Source: Chamaesiphon sp031376885 (lineage in GTDB: Bacteria > Cyanobacteriota > Cyanobacteriia > Cyanobacteriales > Chamaesiphonaceae). Taken from it: a DNA stretch of 64,000 nt. A model generated the notes under the pieces. The model was not told where the DNA came from. It saw nothing but the letters and a program-made list of their open reading frames with translations, and searched no databases. Positions 25,049 through 34,159 of this stretch are shown piece after piece. The translations under genes were made by a program, and so were the position numbers. Each line of letters begins with the position of its first letter. The first letter of the stretch is position 1. The stretch covers positions 1 to 64,000 of the forward strand of contig JANMEL010000301.1 in NCBI GenBank assembly GCA_031376885.1, written 5' to 3'.

Positions 25049-26743
25049 TTACTTCTTCTTGGCGGTAGTTTTAGCATCTTTGGCAGCTTTTTTTGCAGCT
25101 TGGGCAGCGGCTAGGGCTTGCTGTTTGGCTAATTCGCGCTCTTCCTCTAGTTTGTCGAGGTAGTAGTGATAATCGCCGAGATAGACGCGAAATTCACCAT
25201 CGCGGACTTCGATGATTTTGTTGGCGACTTGGGAGATAAAATAGCGATCGTGAGAAACGATTAAGGCTGTGCCATCGTAGTTTTTGAGCGCGTCTTCGAG
25301 CATTTCCTTCGCGGGAATGTCCAAATGGTTTGTCGGCTCATCTAGAATTAGGAGGTTGGCTGGGAGGAGGAGCATTTTAGCTAGAGCGAGTCGAGCTTTT
25401 TCACCACCACTGAGTGCTTCTACCTTTTTAAAGACTGTATCGCCACTAAATAGGAATCTGCCTAAGAGGGTTCGTACTTCTTCATTTTTCCAATCGGGGA
25501 CTTCATCATGGATGGTTTCAAATACGGTGCGGTTCAAATCTAGTGCTTCGGCTTGGTTTTGCTCGAAGTAGCTAGGAATGACATTATGTTCGCCTAGTTT
25601 GACTGTGCCACCAGTCTGTTTTTCCATCCCAACTATCATTTTAAGTAGGGTCGATTTGCCGCAACCGTTGGGGCCTAAAAAGGCAATTCGATCGCCACGT
25701 TCGACGAGTAAATCGCTGCCCAAGAACAGGATTTTGTCACCGTAAGCATGTTCGAGATTTTCGATTTCCACTACTTCACGTCCACTGCGGGGTGCGGTGG
25801 GAAAGCGGAAATGGAGAGTTTTCATACTCGATGTGGGTGCGACAATCCGCTCGATTTTATCGAGTTGTTTTTCGCGACTTTTTGCTTGAGTACTCCGAGT
25901 GGCACTGGCGCGGAATTTTTCGACGAAGGCTTGTTGTTTATCGAGTTCTTTTTGTTGCCGTTCAAAGGCATTTAATTGAGCATATTGATTTTCGGCTTTT
26001 TGGTTGAGATAGGTGGAGTAATTACCCAGGTATGTTGCTGATACTCCGCGCTCTGTCTCGACAATTTGATTGCAAAGTCTGTCTAAAAACTCACGATCGT
26101 GTGAGATAATCACCATCGGCGTTTCTAATTTTCTGAGGTAATTTTCTAGCCATTCGATCGTCTCCAAATCTAAATGGTTAGTCGGCTCATCGAGTAGCAG
26201 TAGATCGGGGAATTGGAGCAAGATTTTGCCCAAACTCATCCGCATTTGCCAACCACCACTAAAAGCACTCACCAATCGATCGGCATCCTCCATTTCAAAT
26301 CCCATCTCTGGGAGGATCTTATCGATTTCAGCTTCTAAGGCATAGCCATTTAATCCTTCATACTGACGCTGAAACTTATCCATCTTATTCAGCAGTCGAT
26401 CGAGTTCATCCCCACTAGCCGACTCCAATTGATGATGAATCTCACTCAGTTGTGAATGAACCAGATTTGCTTCGCCGAATGCTTGCCACAACTCTTCTTT
26501 CACCGTGCGAGTGGGCACGACATCAAATTCCTGATTGAGATACGCAATATTGAGACTATTCGGGCGAATAATTTCACCACTAGTTGGTTCGATATGTCCG
26601 GCGATAATCTTCATCTGGGTGGACTTCCCAGCTCCATTCACCCCCACCAATCCAATTCGATCGCCTGGTTTGACTTCCCAATTAATGTCCTTGAGGACTT
26701 CGCCTGTGGGATATATTTTACAGATGTGTTCCAGTCGCAGCAT
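25049..26743 (-). CDS. ABC-F family ATPase (ribosome-associated type)
   Basis: 564 aa with two ABC modules and no membrane segments. Module 1: GVNGAGKST, LVSAFSGGWQ, LLLDEPTNHLD; module 2: GPNGCGKST, VEALSGGEKARLA, LILDEPTNHLD. Between them is the charged P-site tRNA interaction linker (AFERQQKELDKQQAFVEKFR). The Lys/Ala-rich C-terminal tail (AAQAAKKAAKDAK) suits RNA contact. ABC-F proteins act on stalled or starting ribosomes; closer to the YdiF/Uup group than EttA by length, not certain. Monocistronic. Confidence 0.92.
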   Translation of the reverse strand: MLRLEHICKIYPTGEVLKDINWEVKPGDRIGLVGVNGAGKSTQMKIIAGHIEPTSGEIIRPNSLNIAYLNQEFDVVPTRTVKEELWQAFGEANLVHSQLSEIHHQLESASGDELDRLLNKMDKFQRQYEGLNGYALEAEIDKILPEMGFEMEDADRLVSAFSGGWQMRMSLGKILLQFPDLLLLDEPTNHLDLETIEWLENYLRKLETPMVIISHDREFLDRLCNQIVETERGVSATYLGNYSTYLNQKAENQYAQLNAFERQQKELDKQQAFVEKFRASATRSTQAKSREKQLDKIERIVAPTSSMKTLHFRFPTAPRSGREVVEIENLEHAYGDKILFLGSDLLVERGDRIAFLGPNGCGKSTLLKMIVGMEKQTGGTVKLGEHNVIPSYFEQNQAEALDLNRTVFETIHDEVPDWKNEEVRTLLGRFLFSGDTVFKKVEALSGGEKARLALAKMLLLPANLLILDEPTNHLDIPAKEMLEDALKNYDGTALIVSHDRYFISQVANKIIEVRDGEFRVYLGDYHYYLDKLEEERELAKQQALAAAQAAKKAAKDAKTTAKKK

Positions 26744-26930
26744 GAAATTAATCGTCTCCAGAAGTAGGATGTGGATGGAGGTCCCTACAACATTTTAACA
26801 AAACTTTACCACACGATCGACATATATATTCGGGGTCGGTCAAAAATACTGCGTTTGAGACAGAGCTGTCGATCGAGGACTTCATGGGAACAAATCAACT
26901 CGGTTCGGCGACAGCGATCGGAATTTCATG

Positions 26931-26971
26931 ATTAATCAATATTTAATCAATATTTAAACGACTCTTAACTA
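26931..26971 (+). promoter_or_regulatory. Pho box, four 8-bp units upstream of pstS
   Basis: Four TTAA-containing octamers at exact 11-bp steps: ATTAATCA (26931), TTTAATCA (26942), TTTAAACG (26953) and CTTAACTA (26964), each followed by 3 bp. This fits the cyanobacterial PhoB/SphR pattern of PyTTAAPyPy(T/A) repeats. It lies 142 bp before the pstS ATG. Phosphate starvation control is the natural reading. Confidence 0.75.
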
Positions 26972-27112
26972 AAACCGGATAATCAGTTAAGTAAGCTTGC
27001 GCTAAGATGCTGTTGATGTCAAAAAAAGTAACGCGACTATACAAACGTCACTTTACAACTCTTTAGTTTTGATATTCTGTCCAACCCGAACAAATTCCCT
27101 AACTTACTATCC

Positions 27113-28135
27113 ATGCTATCCAACAACTTCAGTCGGCTCGCTGCTCTAGCCGCAGTAACAGCCTCAGTCCTAGTTTCTCAAACAGCGATGGCTCAGGTAA
27201 CTCTCAGTGGTGCTGGAGCAACTTTCCCCCAACCATTGTACGAAAGATATATCCGTGAATTCCGTAAAGCTCACCCAGACATCAAAGTCAACTACCAAGG
27301 GATTGGTAGTGGTGGTGGAATCAAGCAAACTATTGCTGGTACTGTAGATTTCGGGGCTAGTGATGCAGCCATGACTGATGGTGAAATGGCCCAAGTACCT
27401 GGTGGTGTAATCTTGGTACCTACTGCTGGTGGTGCCGTTTCTGTAGCTTACAACCTACCTGGGATCAAGAAACTCAACCTTTCTAACCCAGTTCTAGCTG
27501 GCATCTTCCAAGGTAAGATTACTAACTGGAACGACCCTCAAATTGCGGCAACCAACCCAGGTGTTGCATTACCTAGCACTGCTATCAAACCAACTGTTAG
27601 AGCTGATGGTAGTGGTACATCCTTCATCTTCACCAATCACGTTAGCGCGATCGACTCAGGATTCAAAGCAGCAGTTGGTGCTAGCAAAGAACCCAAATGG
27701 CCATCTAGCTTCCTCAAAGGTAAAGGTAATCCTGGCGTAGCTGGTTTGATTAAACAAACTCCAGGCAGTATTGGGTATGTTGAGTATGAGTTCGCACTCA
27801 AAAATGGACTCGCGTCTGCTGCTGTCCAAAATGGTAGTGGTAAATATAATTTCCCATCCCTCAAAGCTGCAAACATAGCTTTGGCTGATGTGAAATTCCC
27901 AGCCAACTTCCGTGCGTTCGATGTCAACTCCGCTCAAGGTTATCCCATCGTTGGTTTGACTTGGTTGTTGGTTCCCAAAACTCACAAAGATCCTGCTAAA
28001 GCACAAGCAATCAAGACTATGGTCAAGTGGATGCTTACCAGCGGTCAAAAATTGAATGGCGATCTCAACTACACCAGAATTCCTAGCAATGTAGCCGAAC
28101 GTGCTATTGCAACTGTTGAGTCCAGCGTAAAATAA
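27113..28135 (+). CDS. pstS: Phosphate-binding protein PstS
   Basis: 340 aa with a signal peptide ending TAMAQ. The PBP fold motifs are clear: LSGAGATFPQPLY, YQGIGSGGGIKQ, DFGASDAAM, RADGSGTSFIFTNH and GSIGYVEYEFA. It binds periplasmic phosphate and delivers it to PstCA. First gene of a pstSCAB operon, with a Pho box upstream. Gap of 13 bp to pstC. Confidence 0.97.
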   Translation: MLSNNFSRLAALAAVTASVLVSQTAMAQVTLSGAGATFPQPLYERYIREFRKAHPDIKVNYQGIGSGGGIKQTIAGTVDFGASDAAMTDGEMAQVPGGVILVPTAGGAVSVAYNLPGIKKLNLSNPVLAGIFQGKITNWNDPQIAATNPGVALPSTAIKPTVRADGSGTSFIFTNHVSAIDSGFKAAVGASKEPKWPSSFLKGKGNPGVAGLIKQTPGSIGYVEYEFALKNGLASAAVQNGSGKYNFPSLKAANIALADVKFPANFRAFDVNSAQGYPIVGLTWLLVPKTHKDPAKAQAIKTMVKWMLTSGQKLNGDLNYTRIPSNVAERAIATVESSVK

Positions 28136-28148
28136 TCTAAATTTAACA

Positions 28149-29132
28149 ATGTCCTCTCCTGAAAATTTGACTGTGCCTCGGACGAAGCAACGCAATTCGT
28201 CTCGGCACACTCCTTCTTCAAGGAACGATCGAGACGATCGATCGTTCCGTTATCTCATGTACGCTGCTAGTAGCGTCTCGATTATCATCTTGATTCTGAT
28301 GGTCTTGACGATTTTGGGACGATCCTTGCCCGCTCTAAATCAGTTTGGGCTGGGGTTTTTGGTCGGTAAGGAGTGGAATGTTCCAGATCTGCGGTTTGGT
28401 GCTCTACCATTGATTTACGGGACGATCGGCAGTAGTTTGATTGCCTTGACGGTGGCGATTCCAGTCGGGTTAGCTGTCGCAATTGTAACTAGTGAGAACT
28501 TGTTACCACAATGGTTGCGAACTGGTGTTGCATTTACGATCGAATTAATTGCCGCCATTCCCAGTGTTATCTTTGGGCTATGGGGTTTTTATACTCTTGT
28601 TGAAGTGCTTCGTCCAGGTCAACAGTTTTTACATGCCAAATTGGGTTTTATTCCGTTTTTTAGTACGGAGCCTTCTGGATTTGGACTATTGACGGCGGGG
28701 ATATTGTTAGCAATTATGATTTTACCTACCCTAGCTGCTGTCAGCAGGGAAGTACTATTGGTAGTGCCAGGTTATCTCAGAACTGGTTCGATGGCATTGG
28801 GAGCCACTCGGTGGGAAACGATTACGCGAGTGATTTTACCTACAGCATTTTCGGGGATCGTCGGTGGGGTTATGCTTGCATTGGGCCGCGCCTTGGGTGA
28901 GACAATGGCAGTTACTATGGTAATTGGTAATGCCGCAACAGTTGGACCTTCACTATTTGAAGCTGCTTACTCCATTCCAGCTATTTTAGCCAATCAATTT
29001 GCCGAAGCACAAGACCAGATTCATGAGGGGGCACTATCTTTTCTAGTCCTGATTTTATTCGTTCTTACTCTCATGGTCAATATTGGGGCGATCGGATTAG
29101 TTAGACTAGTAGAAAGTGGGGGAAAGAAATAA
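28149..29132 (+). CDS. pstC: Phosphate ABC transporter permease PstC
   Basis: 327 aa, six membrane segments. The EAA-type loop is present (SREVLLVVPGYLRTGSMALGAT) as is ALGRALGETMAVTMVIGN. The first 35 residues are polar and cytoplasmic. With PstA it forms the channel for phosphate. Starts 13 bp after pstS and ends 1 bp before the pstA ATG. Confidence 0.96.
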   Translation: MSSPENLTVPRTKQRNSSRHTPSSRNDRDDRSFRYLMYAASSVSIIILILMVLTILGRSLPALNQFGLGFLVGKEWNVPDLRFGALPLIYGTIGSSLIALTVAIPVGLAVAIVTSENLLPQWLRTGVAFTIELIAAIPSVIFGLWGFYTLVEVLRPGQQFLHAKLGFIPFFSTEPSGFGLLTAGILLAIMILPTLAAVSREVLLVVPGYLRTGSMALGATRWETITRVILPTAFSGIVGGVMLALGRALGETMAVTMVIGNAATVGPSLFEAAYSIPAILANQFAEAQDQIHEGALSFLVLILFVLTLMVNIGAIGLVRLVESGGKK

Positions 29133-29133
29133 T

Positions 29134-30000
29134 ATGAGAATCTCAAAAATACCTAAGCTAACCACTCCCTTATCTCCTGGTAGGACTTGGTTCGATAAAG
29201 GGATGACTATAGTTGCTTTTGGTTTAACTTGTGTCGGTATTTTACCACTGATATCAGTACTGTGGAATATTGTGACTAGGGGCGCACCTGGATTGACAGG
29301 CGTGATGTTTACCAAGCCGATTGTTGAAGATGGTTTTGCCAATGCGGTCGTTGGTACTCTAATCATGGTTTTGATTTCTTCTTTGATTAGCATTCCGATC
29401 GGTGTTGGTACTGGTATTTATCTATCTGAGTACGGATCCAAGAGTAAAGTCAATCGGACGATTAGATTTTTGACTACCATTTTGACTGGCGTACCATCGA
29501 TCGTGGTTGGTATTTTTGCCTATGATATGGTAGTTTTGACTACTAAAAAAGTATTTGACTTTAGTTATAGTGCAGTTGCTGGTGGGATCGCCTTGGCAAT
29601 TATTATGCTCCCGATTGTTGCTTTGACAACTGAAGAAGTATTGAAATTAGTGCCCAATACTTTTCGATTGGCTTCATCTGGATTAGGTGGAACTAAGTTT
29701 CAGACTATTACCAGAGTTATTGTCCCGAATGCTCTACCCGCAATTTCGACGGGAGTACTTCTAGCGATCGCCCGCGCCACAGGTGAAACAGCACCATTGC
29801 TATTTACGGCTCTTTTTGCTCAAGATTGGGCTGATAATATTTTTAGTCCGACAGGTTCTCTACCTGTGCTAATTTTTAACTTGTACAACGATCCAGATCC
29901 AGTTAAAAATCAGTTAGTTTGGACAGCATCTTTATTTCTGCTCGGCATAGTTTTAGTCATCAATCTACCAGCTCGATTATTGGCGAGTAAAGGCAGATAA
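29134..30000 (+). CDS. pstA: Phosphate ABC transporter permease PstA
   Basis: 288 aa from the ATG at 29134, which has GGGGGAAAG upstream in the end of pstC; the earlier in-frame reading from 29116 overlaps pstC. Six membrane segments, with TTEEVLKLVPNTFRLASSGLGGTKF as the ATPase-contact loop and IARATGETAPLLFTALF after it. Partner of PstC. pstB follows 73 bp later. Confidence 0.96.
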   Translation: MRISKIPKLTTPLSPGRTWFDKGMTIVAFGLTCVGILPLISVLWNIVTRGAPGLTGVMFTKPIVEDGFANAVVGTLIMVLISSLISIPIGVGTGIYLSEYGSKSKVNRTIRFLTTILTGVPSIVVGIFAYDMVVLTTKKVFDFSYSAVAGGIALAIIMLPIVALTTEEVLKLVPNTFRLASSGLGGTKFQTITRVIVPNALPAISTGVLLAIARATGETAPLLFTALFAQDWADNIFSPTGSLPVLIFNLYNDPDPVKNQLVWTASLFLLGIVLVINLPARLLASKGR

Positions 30001-30073
30001 AGTAAATGGTTGTATGATTTGCTATTCGATCGGATTTTTAATTTCACCCATTTACAAATATAGCTAAAATTTT

Positions 30074-30902
30074 ATGTACGATCCAAATAAGACTTTCATG
30101 CAAGAGCCTTATCAGGCAGAAACAGAATTAGAGACAGCAATTCAAGTCAATAATCTCAGCTTCTTCTATGGTACGTCTAAAGCATTAGACAATATCACTA
30201 TGAGTATTTTCCAAAATCACGTTACAGCGATTATTGGGCCTTCTGGTTGTGGTAAGTCTACCTTTATCAAAGCCCTAAATCGAATTGGTGAGTTGGAAAC
30301 GACGATCAAAGTTCAGGGGGAAGTTAGTTTATATGGTCAAAATATCTACCACCCACAAGTCAATATCAACCAACTGAGAAGACAGGTAGGAATGGTATTC
30401 CAAAAGCCTAACCCTTTTCCAATGAGCATCTATGAAAAATGTTGCTTATGGGATTAAGATTGGTGAAAAGAAGGTTGGGCGTGGGGAACTAGATAGTATT
30501 GTTGAATCTTCTTTGCAAGGTGCGGCAATATGGAATGAAGTTAAAGATAAATTGCATAAATCTGCATTAGGATTATCTGGTGGACAACAGCAGAGATTGT
30601 GTATCGCTCGCGCTCTAGCCGTGAAGCCGAAAGTCCTATTAATGGATGAGCCTTGTTCGGCATTGGATCCGATCGCCACAATCAAAATCGAAGACTTGAT
30701 GCACAGTTTACGCAACGATCTGACGATCGTGATCGTTACTCACAACATGCAGCAAGCGGCACGTATTTCTGATTACACAGCCTTTTTCAGCACCGATGAA
30801 AGTAGAATTGGCAACATGGTAGAATTTGGCGAAACTAAGCAAATTTTCTCATTCCCTGTTGACAAACGCACCAATGATTATGTATCGGGTAGATTTGGTT
30901 AA
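30074..30902 (+). pseudogene. pstB: pstB phosphate ATPase with one-base frameshift
   Basis: The two parts together match a complete PstB. Part one (30074-30457) has Walker A IGPSGCGKST and runs to FPMSIYEK, then goes off frame. Part two (from 30432 in the next frame) resumes as NVAYGIKIG and contains LGLSGGQQQRLCIARAL and LLMDEPCSALDP. The join falls in a run of five A at 30435-30439; with four A the family sequence SIYENVAYG would be unbroken. So there is one extra A: either a sequencing error, a recent mutation that kills the ATPase, or slippage. Without PstB the transporter would lack its engine unless another copy exists. Confidence 0.9.
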
Positions 30903-30920
30903 AATCCTCTCTACACAACT

Positions 30921-30982
30921 AAAATCCGCATACAGGAGTTAATAAGTTAACATCTTAACACCATTCTAGTAGGCGGATTTTT
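30921..30982 (+). terminator. Possible terminator after pstB
   Basis: AAAATCCGC (30921-30929) pairs with GCGGATTTT (30973-30981), ending in TTTTT, with a 43-nt loop that holds a second dyad GTTAAT/GTTAAC. Distance and T-run suit the end of the pst operon; the long loop weakens the call. Confidence 0.4.
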
Positions 30983-31006
30983 AGCGTCTGCGATCGGTAC
31001 TGATAT

Positions 31007-31167
31007 ACTCACATCTTGCACAAGCGTAGATTAGGGCGGGCACAAGATCGCGCCCCTACACAATTAACCTGTAGGGCGCGTCTGACCTTTGTCACCCGCC
31101 CAGTTGTCTAGTGCCCGCCCTGGATGATGAGAGTAATAGTATTTATGAATTGGTGCAAGATGTGAGT
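31007..31167. mobile_element. 161-bp element with 15-bp perfect terminal inverted repeats
   Basis: Ends ACTCACATCTTGCAC (31007-31021) and its exact reverse complement (31153-31167). A related copy at 62696-62919 is interrupted by a MITE. No ORF. A heptamer CCCCTAT run follows at 31213-31240. The rest of 30983-31362 shows no gene. Confidence 0.8.
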
Positions 31168-31362
31168 TGGTTAGAACACAGCAACCCTAAATATACCGCA
31201 CTTTTCGCTGACCCCTATCCCCTATCCCCTATCCCCTGAACCCAAGCAACCAATTCACATTCTGTCACAATGTTCGATCGACTATTAGCACGCATCAGTT
31301 AATCTAGAGATATGGGCGGGTATAGCCTATACAGCAGTAAAATTCGTGCGAGGGTAATAAAT

Positions 31363-33351
31363 ATGGCAACTTCTGCAAGATCGAAAGACTATCCATACGC
31401 CACAACCGATCGAGAAGCACAGAATCTGAATCGGACGATCGATTATACTCAGATTCATTCTATCCCCGAAATATGGGAAATCTTAACTGCCAAATGCGGC
31501 GATACAATTGCCCTCCACGCACCCCACAGCAAACCAGAAGTAACTCTGACATATCGAGCATTAGCTACGGAGATCCAATTATTTGCCGCCGGATTGCAAA
31601 GTTTAGGCGTTTCCCCCCGTACTGGAGTCGCATTGTTTGCTGATAATAGCCCTCGGTGGTTGATTGCCGATCAAGGTACGATGTTAGCGGGTGCATTTAA
31701 TGCCGTGCGGAGTTCTCAAGCTGAGACTCAAGAGTTGCTCTCTATTTTAGATAATAGCGGTTGTCAAACTTTAGTCGTCGAAGATATCAAGACACTCAAA
31801 AAAATTGCTAAAGGGATTGGCAATTTACCGATCGATCTAATCATCCTCCTCTCTGACGAACAGAGCGATTTAGACTTATCGATTAGAACAATTAGTTTTG
31901 CAGATCTAATCAATCTCGGTCGTATCCATCAATTTACACCGATCTCGATCGACAAGCAAGATTTAGCCACCCTCATCTATACATCCGGCACATCTGGCAA
32001 TCCCAAAGGCGTAATGCTCTCCCACGCCAATCTCCTGCATCAAGTCAATACTTGCGGCGCAGTCATTCCCGCCACCCCAGGGATGCGAGTATTGAGCATC
32101 CTCCCATCCTGGCATAGTTACGAGCGATCGTGCGAATACTATCTACTATCTCAGGGTTGTACTCAGACATACACCAATATTCGCTATTTCAAGCAGGATT
32201 TGCAAGAATATAAGCCTCAGTGTATGGTGGCAGTTCCTCGGCTGTGGGAATCGATTTATGAGGGCGTACAGAAGCAATTTAGAGAGCAGCCAGCTAGCAA
32301 GCAAAAGCTGGTGAATACTTTATTAGGTTTGAGTCAGAAATATATCCTCGCCCGACGTATCGCCCAAGGTTTGAGTTTGGAATGTCTCGATCCAAGTTGG
32401 AGTCAGAAATTAGTCGCCCATTTGCAGACGGCAGTTTTGGCACCAATACACGCGATCGCAGGCAAGTTAGTATATGGGAAGGTTCGATCGGCAACGGGTG
32501 GATCGATCGAGAATATTATCAGTGGTGGTGGTTCTCTGGCGAAACATCTCGATTTATTTTTTGAGATTGTGGGGATTGATATTTTGGTTGGTTATGGTTT
32601 GACAGAAACCGCCCCCATAACCAATGTGCGTCGCCCTTGGCGTAATCTCCGCCTCTCATCGGGGCAACCTTTACCCGGCACCGAAATTAAGATCGTCGAT
32701 GTGGAAACTCGGACAGCACTTCCGGCTGGTCAAAAAGGATTAGTATTAATTCGTGGGCCGCAAGTAATGCAAGGTTATTATCGTAACCCAGAAGCTACCG
32801 CCAAAGCGATCGACCCCGATGGCTGGTTCGATAGTGGCGATCTTGGGATGGTGACAAAAGATAACGATCTAATCATTACCGGACGTGCCAAAGATACGAT
32901 CGTCCTAACCAATGGCGAAAATATCGAACCTCAACCGATCGAAGATGCCTGTCTCCGCAGTAAGTATATCAGTCAAATCGTCCTCGTCGGTCAAGACCAA
33001 AAATCATTAGGTGCCCTGATCGTACCCGATTTAGAAGCATTGAGCGCGTGGGCACAAACTCAAAATTTACGCATCAACATCCCGACAACCAATGATGACG
33101 GCGTAAAACCATCCAATTTACCCATCCTCGAACTTAATAGTAGCCAAATCAACGACCTCTTCCGCGACGAACTCAACCGAGAAGTCAAAAACCGCCCTGG
33201 GTACCGCGCCGACGATAAAATTGTCACCCTCAAACTGATTGCCGAACCATTTAGCATTGAAAATGGACTCCTCACCCAAACCCTAAAAATTCGTCGTCCA
33301 GTCGTGATGGAACAGTATCACGGTATGATTGACGAGATGTTTAATCAGTGA
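31363..33351 (+). CDS. aas: Acyl-ACP synthetase / long-chain fatty-acid ligase
   Basis: 662 aa from the ATG at 31363 (MATSARSKD), with AGGG upstream. Adenylate-forming enzyme: LATLIYTSGTSGNPKGVMLSH is the AMP-binding P-loop, VGYGLTETAPITNVR the A5 motif, DGWFDSGDLGMV and TGRAKDTIVLTNGENIEPQPIE the hinge and A8. In cyanobacteria the single enzyme of this type recycles free fatty acids by charging acyl-carrier protein. Length and motifs match that family better than a CoA ligase, though the two cannot be fully separated by eye. ylqD follows 7 bp later. Confidence 0.9.
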   Translation: MATSARSKDYPYATTDREAQNLNRTIDYTQIHSIPEIWEILTAKCGDTIALHAPHSKPEVTLTYRALATEIQLFAAGLQSLGVSPRTGVALFADNSPRWLIADQGTMLAGAFNAVRSSQAETQELLSILDNSGCQTLVVEDIKTLKKIAKGIGNLPIDLIILLSDEQSDLDLSIRTISFADLINLGRIHQFTPISIDKQDLATLIYTSGTSGNPKGVMLSHANLLHQVNTCGAVIPATPGMRVLSILPSWHSYERSCEYYLLSQGCTQTYTNIRYFKQDLQEYKPQCMVAVPRLWESIYEGVQKQFREQPASKQKLVNTLLGLSQKYILARRIAQGLSLECLDPSWSQKLVAHLQTAVLAPIHAIAGKLVYGKVRSATGGSIENIISGGGSLAKHLDLFFEIVGIDILVGYGLTETAPITNVRRPWRNLRLSSGQPLPGTEIKIVDVETRTALPAGQKGLVLIRGPQVMQGYYRNPEATAKAIDPDGWFDSGDLGMVTKDNDLIITGRAKDTIVLTNGENIEPQPIEDACLRSKYISQIVLVGQDQKSLGALIVPDLEALSAWAQTQNLRINIPTTNDDGVKPSNLPILELNSSQINDLFRDELNREVKNRPGYRADDKIVTLKLIAEPFSIENGLLTQTLKIRRPVVMEQYHGMIDEMFNQ

Positions 33352-33358
33352 AGGGTAA

Positions 33359-33808
33359 ATGGACTTACCAGAATCTCAACTCTTACTCAAACGAGTCGTC
33401 AGTATCAAAGCAGTCGTTACCCAACGCTGGAAAGAAGAAACCCAGCAACTACTCCAATCGCAAATTGGCGAACTCGATGGGCAACTCCAACAACTGGAGA
33501 TCCAAGGGCAAAGAGCAGTTGCTGAAATCCAAAAACAGAACCTGCAACCCCCCAGCCCTCAAGTAGTTCAACAGATTGAAAGCATCCAAATGCAAGTCAA
33601 TCAACAAAAAAGCGAACTATTGGAGCAGAAGAATCAGGCACTCCAACAACTGCAACAAGTTCAGTTTATTGAACTCAATCAGGAAGTCAATCAAGGGCAA
33701 GTCGAAGGCTACTTCTCTGCCAAACTCGGCGACAACCTGATTGCCAAAATGAATGTCGAAATTCTCCTCCATGATGGGGTTGTAATGGAAGTTCGGGGCA
33801 ATATCTAG
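33359..33808 (+). CDS. YlqD family protein
   Basis: 149 aa, strongly Gln/Glu-rich coiled coil (about 20-110) with a beta C-terminus (VEGYFSAKLGDNLIAKMNVEILLHDGVV). The start LLLKRVVSIKAVVTQRWKEE and the ending match the YlqD family, whose role is unknown. Only 7 bp after aas and on the same strand, so probably co-transcribed; in my recollection this gene order is common in cyanobacteria. Confidence 0.8.
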   Translation: MDLPESQLLLKRVVSIKAVVTQRWKEETQQLLQSQIGELDGQLQQLEIQGQRAVAEIQKQNLQPPSPQVVQQIESIQMQVNQQKSELLEQKNQALQQLQQVQFIELNQEVNQGQVEGYFSAKLGDNLIAKMNVEILLHDGVVMEVRGNI

Positions 33809-34159
33809 GAGGGGTCAGGGGTCAGGGGTCAGGGATGAGGGGATGAGGGGATGAGGGGTCAGGGGTCTGTCTTGGAAAGGTGCTCTACTTGGGGAGACCC
33901 CAAGACCACTGGGCGGGTGACCCGACGACCAGTAGCACTTTCCGCTACTAGAGATTCGTTCAAACAAAGCCCTCCTCACCAGAGATGTATGCAGTTGAAG
34001 CCCGCCTGCGACTCCCGCGCTTACGCGGTGCTCTCTACCCGCTCTCCCATCCTCCCATCCTCCTACCCTCCTACCCTCCCACCCCCGACTGCGCTAAGAT
34101 TAGAAGTCTACTAAATAGACATCCACTTTAAACCTACTGTTCGATTCGAGATATCCACC
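33809..34159. repeat. Repeat-filled gap before pdhC
   Basis: 33809-33870 is a GGGGTCA/GGGGATGA run. 33875-33952 is a cruciform-like block: GGAAAGGTGCT at the left pairs with AGCACTTTCC at the right, with CTTGGGG-AG-ACCCCAAG inside. 33959-33981 repeats a stretch of 15850-15872. 34041-34085 is CCCTCC-rich. No gene; the pdhC promoter must be in the last 70 bp. Confidence 0.7.

Noticed and set aside
30432..30457. Programmed frameshift in pstB
   Set aside because: The A-run is short, and a +1 type shift with no stimulatory element visible is not the norm for pstB; mutation or error is likelier.
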